64,000 nt of DNA from Branchiibius hedensis (GTDB lineage Bacteria > Actinomycetota > Actinomycetes > Actinomycetales > Dermatophilaceae), in NCBI RefSeq assembly GCF_900108585.1, contig NZ_UESZ01000001.1, positions 310,001 to 374,000 of the forward strand. The letters are read 5' to 3'. The notes beneath the pieces were generated by a model. The model ran no database searches, was not told the origin of the DNA, and saw only the letters and a program-made list of their open reading frames with translations. Of the stretch, positions 62,141 through 64,000 are shown one piece after another. Position numbers and translations under genes: made by a program. How positions within the stretch are numbered: position 1 is the first letter of the stretch; every line of letters begins with the position of its first letter.

Positions 62141-63061
62141 TCAGAAGTCGATGCGGACCACGGTGCTGCCGGACGTCGGCTGCTCCGCGTCGTGCCACAC
62201 CAGCCCGTCCTCGCCGCGCAACCGCTGCCACTGCCGACTACCGACCGTGACCATGGTGACCTTGTCCGAATCGGCATGGGTCACAGCCCAGTTCGCAACG
62301 GCGCGCGCTTCCTGCTCGGACTTCGCCGACACCGTGATCGAGGACCCGGACACCGTGCCCCGCACCCCGCTCTGCGCCGTGAGCTTCGCGGCGGTCGCTG
62401 CCGGATCCGCCGTTCCGGTGACCGCATCCAACCGGCAGCCGACCCCTTCAGTCACCTGACCGGACAGCGCCGTCGCCAGCGTCCGGCCCTGGTCGACGTG
62501 CTCGTCGTAGGCGTCGGGGAAGCCGCTCTTTTGCACCGACTGTGCGACGTCGCCGACCGAATCAGTCTGCCAGTCGGGCACTTTCAGCATCGCCGAGTAG
62601 AACTTGTCGCTCGAGTAGACCGGGTCGAGGATCTGCGCGGAGGTACCCCAACCCATCGACGGGCGTTGCTGGAACAGGCCAAGGGAGTCCCGGTCGCCGT
62701 ACGTCAGATTGCGCAGTTTTGACTCCTGGATCGCCGTCGTGAGGGCGATCGTCGCGGCGTGGTCGGGCAAGCCGCGTTTGAGGGTGCCGACGACGGTGAT
62801 GGTCGAGGCGTTGGCCGCCTGTTCGGGGGTCCACTCGGACACGAAGGTGTCCGCGCGCACCTGACAGGTCGGACTGCCCCAGTTGTCGCGGGTGTGCTCA
62901 TAGAACCGCCACCCGCCGTACCCCAGTCCGGCGATCAGGGCCAACGGCAGCAGGCAACCCAGAGCGCGCCGGACCGGGTGCCGGCGGTGCTCCTCGTCGT
63001 AGAAGTCGTGGTCGTCGAACGCCTCGACGCCACGCGGGTCCTCAGTTGGCGTGGAGGGCAT
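62141..63061 (-). CDS. Membrane-anchored lytic-transglycosylase/lysozyme-like protein
   Basis: A 306-residue protein with an acidic cytoplasmic N-terminus, one membrane helix ([19 protein letters not shown]) and an extracytoplasmic domain. Residues about 105-175 look lysozyme-like: [20 protein letters not shown] with a catalytic-type Glu, then [22 protein letters not shown]-terminal domain of unknown type follows ([20 protein letters not shown]). Probably acts on peptidoglycan. Its ATG overlaps the end of dapD by 20 bases, so the two are co-transcribed. Confidence 0.75.
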   Translation of the reverse strand: MPSTPTEDPRGVEAFDDHDFYDEEHRRHPVRRALGCLLPLALIAGLGYGGWRFYEHTRDNWGSPTCQVRADTFVSEWTPEQAANASTITVVGTLKRGLPDHAATIALTTAIQESKLRNLTYGDRDSLGLFQQRPSMGWGTSAQILDPVYSSDKFYSAMLKVPDWQTDSVGDVAQSVQKSGFPDAYDEHVDQGRTLATALSGQVTEGVGCRLDAVTGTADPAATAAKLTAQSGVRGTVSGSSITVSAKSEQEARAVANWAVTHADSDKVTMVTVGSRQWQRLRGEDGLVWHDAEQPTSGSTVVRIDF

Positions 63062-63974
63062 CGTTGAGCGTGATCCCCGTGCCCTTGCGGGACTTCGCCA
63101 GCACGACGCCGGTCGTGGAGTCGCGGATGAACAGCAGACCGGGCTGCCCGGACAACTCGCGGGCCTTCACGACCTGCCCGTCGGGCAGCGTGACCTTGGT
63201 GCCGGCCGTGACGTAGAGCCCGGCCTCGACCACGCTGTCGTCGCCAAGGCTGATGCCGACGCCCGCTTCGGCCCCGATCAGGCAGCGCTGCCCGATGACG
63301 ACGCGTTCGGTCCCGCCGCCGGAGAGGGTGCCCATGATCGAGGCGCCGCCACCCACGTCGGAGCCGTCACCGACGACGACGCCCTGGGAGATGCGGCCCT
63401 CGACCATGGAGGTGCCCAAGGTGCCGGCGTTGAAGTTGCAGAACCCCTCGTGCATGACCGTCGTGCCGGGCGCCAGGTGCGCGCCCAGGCGCACCCGGTC
63501 GGCATCGGCGATCCGCACACCGGCGGGCACGACGTAGTCGGTCATCCGCGGGAATTTGTCGACGCCGAAGACCGCGACCGGACCGTCCAGCAGCATCCGC
63601 AGCCGCGTCGCCTCGAACCCCTCCACCGCGCAGGGGCCGCGGTTGGTCCACACCACGTTCGTCAGTACGCCGAAGAGCCCGTCCAGGTTGATCGAATTCG
63701 GCAGCACCAACCGGTGGGACAGCAGGTGCAACCGCAAGTAGGCGTCCGGGACGTCCGCGGGCGCCGCGTCCAGGTCGATGCTCACCTGCCGGACCACTCG
63801 ACGTACGCCGCGGGCAGGGTCCTCGTCCGCCAACGCCGCCAGGTCGGCCGGGGCCGCATACGGGTCATCCGCCGGGGCCTGCTCCAGGGCCGGGCTCGGG
63901 AACCACGCGTCGAGCGCCTGCCCCTCATCGGTCAGGGTGATCAGGCCGTATCCCCACGCCGGTCGCTGCGTCAT
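63042..63974 (-). CDS. dapD: Tetrahydrodipicolinate N-succinyltransferase
   Basis: A 310-residue actinobacterial-type DapD that succinylates tetrahydrodipicolinate in the lysine/DAP pathway. It has the left-handed beta-helix (hexapeptide repeats such as [19 protein letters not shown] and [20 protein letters not shown]). The [15 protein letters not shown] stretch carries the catalytic Glu region. The gene is complete: its ATG is at 63974 and 26 bases of upstream sequence remain in the window, without a further gene start. Confidence 0.95.
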   Translation of the reverse strand: MTQRPAWGYGLITLTDEGQALDAWFPSPALEQAPADDPYAAPADLAALADEDPARGVRRVVRQVSIDLDAAPADVPDAYLRLHLLSHRLVLPNSINLDGLFGVLTNVVWTNRGPCAVEGFEATRLRMLLDGPVAVFGVDKFPRMTDYVVPAGVRIADADRVRLGAHLAPGTTVMHEGFCNFNAGTLGTSMVEGRISQGVVVGDGSDVGGGASIMGTLSGGGTERVVIGQRCLIGAEAGVGISLGDDSVVEAGLYVTAGTKVTLPDGQVVKARELSGQPGLLFIRDSTTGVVLAKSRKGTGITLNDALHAN

Positions 63975-64000
63975 GGCCCCAAGGGTAGGCGACCACGATG

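Overview
The window is chromosomal DNA from a high-GC actinobacterium, most likely a member of the Micrococcales (Dermacoccaceae or Intrasporangiaceae are my best guesses). The grounds are GC content near two thirds by eye, many GTG starts, four-base ATGA/GTGA gene overlaps, a mycothiol-type deacetylase, and actinobacterial synteny (glpX/DUF4245/xseB/xseA/ispH, typA-mshB, DUF2630, fdxA-dapC). Most of it is core genome. I saw no tRNA, rRNA, CRISPR array or prophage, and no gene-free stretch longer than about 200 bases.

Layout. 1-5.2 kb: end of a sugar ABC importer (permease and UgpC/MsmK ATPase), an SDR, a PfkB sugar kinase and glpX, whose 5' end appears frameshifted. 5.2-13.1 kb: P450, xseB, an inverted regulator/MFS cassette, xseA, an ABC-F ATPase, ispH and a pentapeptide-repeat protein. 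13.1-20.3 kb: HxlR and AraC regulators beside the genes they probably control, rmuC, orn, a cysteine hydrolase and ychF. 20.3-23.5 kb: an accessory islet with a higBA toxin-antitoxin pair, a DUF429 + RelA/SpoT fusion, a DUF1877-like protein and a decayed vapC. 23.5-32.6 kb: an ABC exporter, mop, a kynurenine formamidase-like hydrolase facing kynureninase, DinB and SRPBCC proteins, peptidase E, glutathione peroxidase, and an amino-acid/polyamine permease with an FAD amine oxidase. 32.6-38.6 kb: a LytS/LytTR two-component system followed by two acetate-type sodium symporters. 38.6-47 kb: WYL regulator and esterase, VIT1 transporter and a complete dpp-type peptide ABC operon. 47-57 kb: soxR divergent from an MFS gene carrying a textbook SoxR box, then typA, mshB, flavin reductase, VanW, a large FAD/Fe-S lactate or glycolate dehydrogenase and DUF2630. 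57-64 kb: a GNAT gene whose 5' end was cut off by an IS481-family element, then fdxA-dapC, gltA, a lytic-transglycosylase-like protein and dapD.

How the parts fit. Central carbon use recurs: acetate symporters, citrate synthase, glpX, lactate/glycolate oxidation. The symporter operon and gltA each carry a Crp/GlxR-like TGTGA-N6-TCAC site. Lysine/peptidoglycan supply appears twice (dapC, dapD). Redox defence is seen in SoxR, MshB and glutathione peroxidase.

The most interesting items are: (1) the DUF429-alarmone synthetase fusion beside a higBA operon whose -10 lies in its own operator; (2) the SoxR-controlled, apparently leaderless MFS gene behind a 58-bp near-perfect palindrome; (3) the IS481 insertion that took its stop codon from the target and gave the GNAT gene a new start; (4) a palindromic word, CGACGTACGYCG, recurring in unrelated genes and different reading frames; (5) the apparent one-base deletion in glpX.
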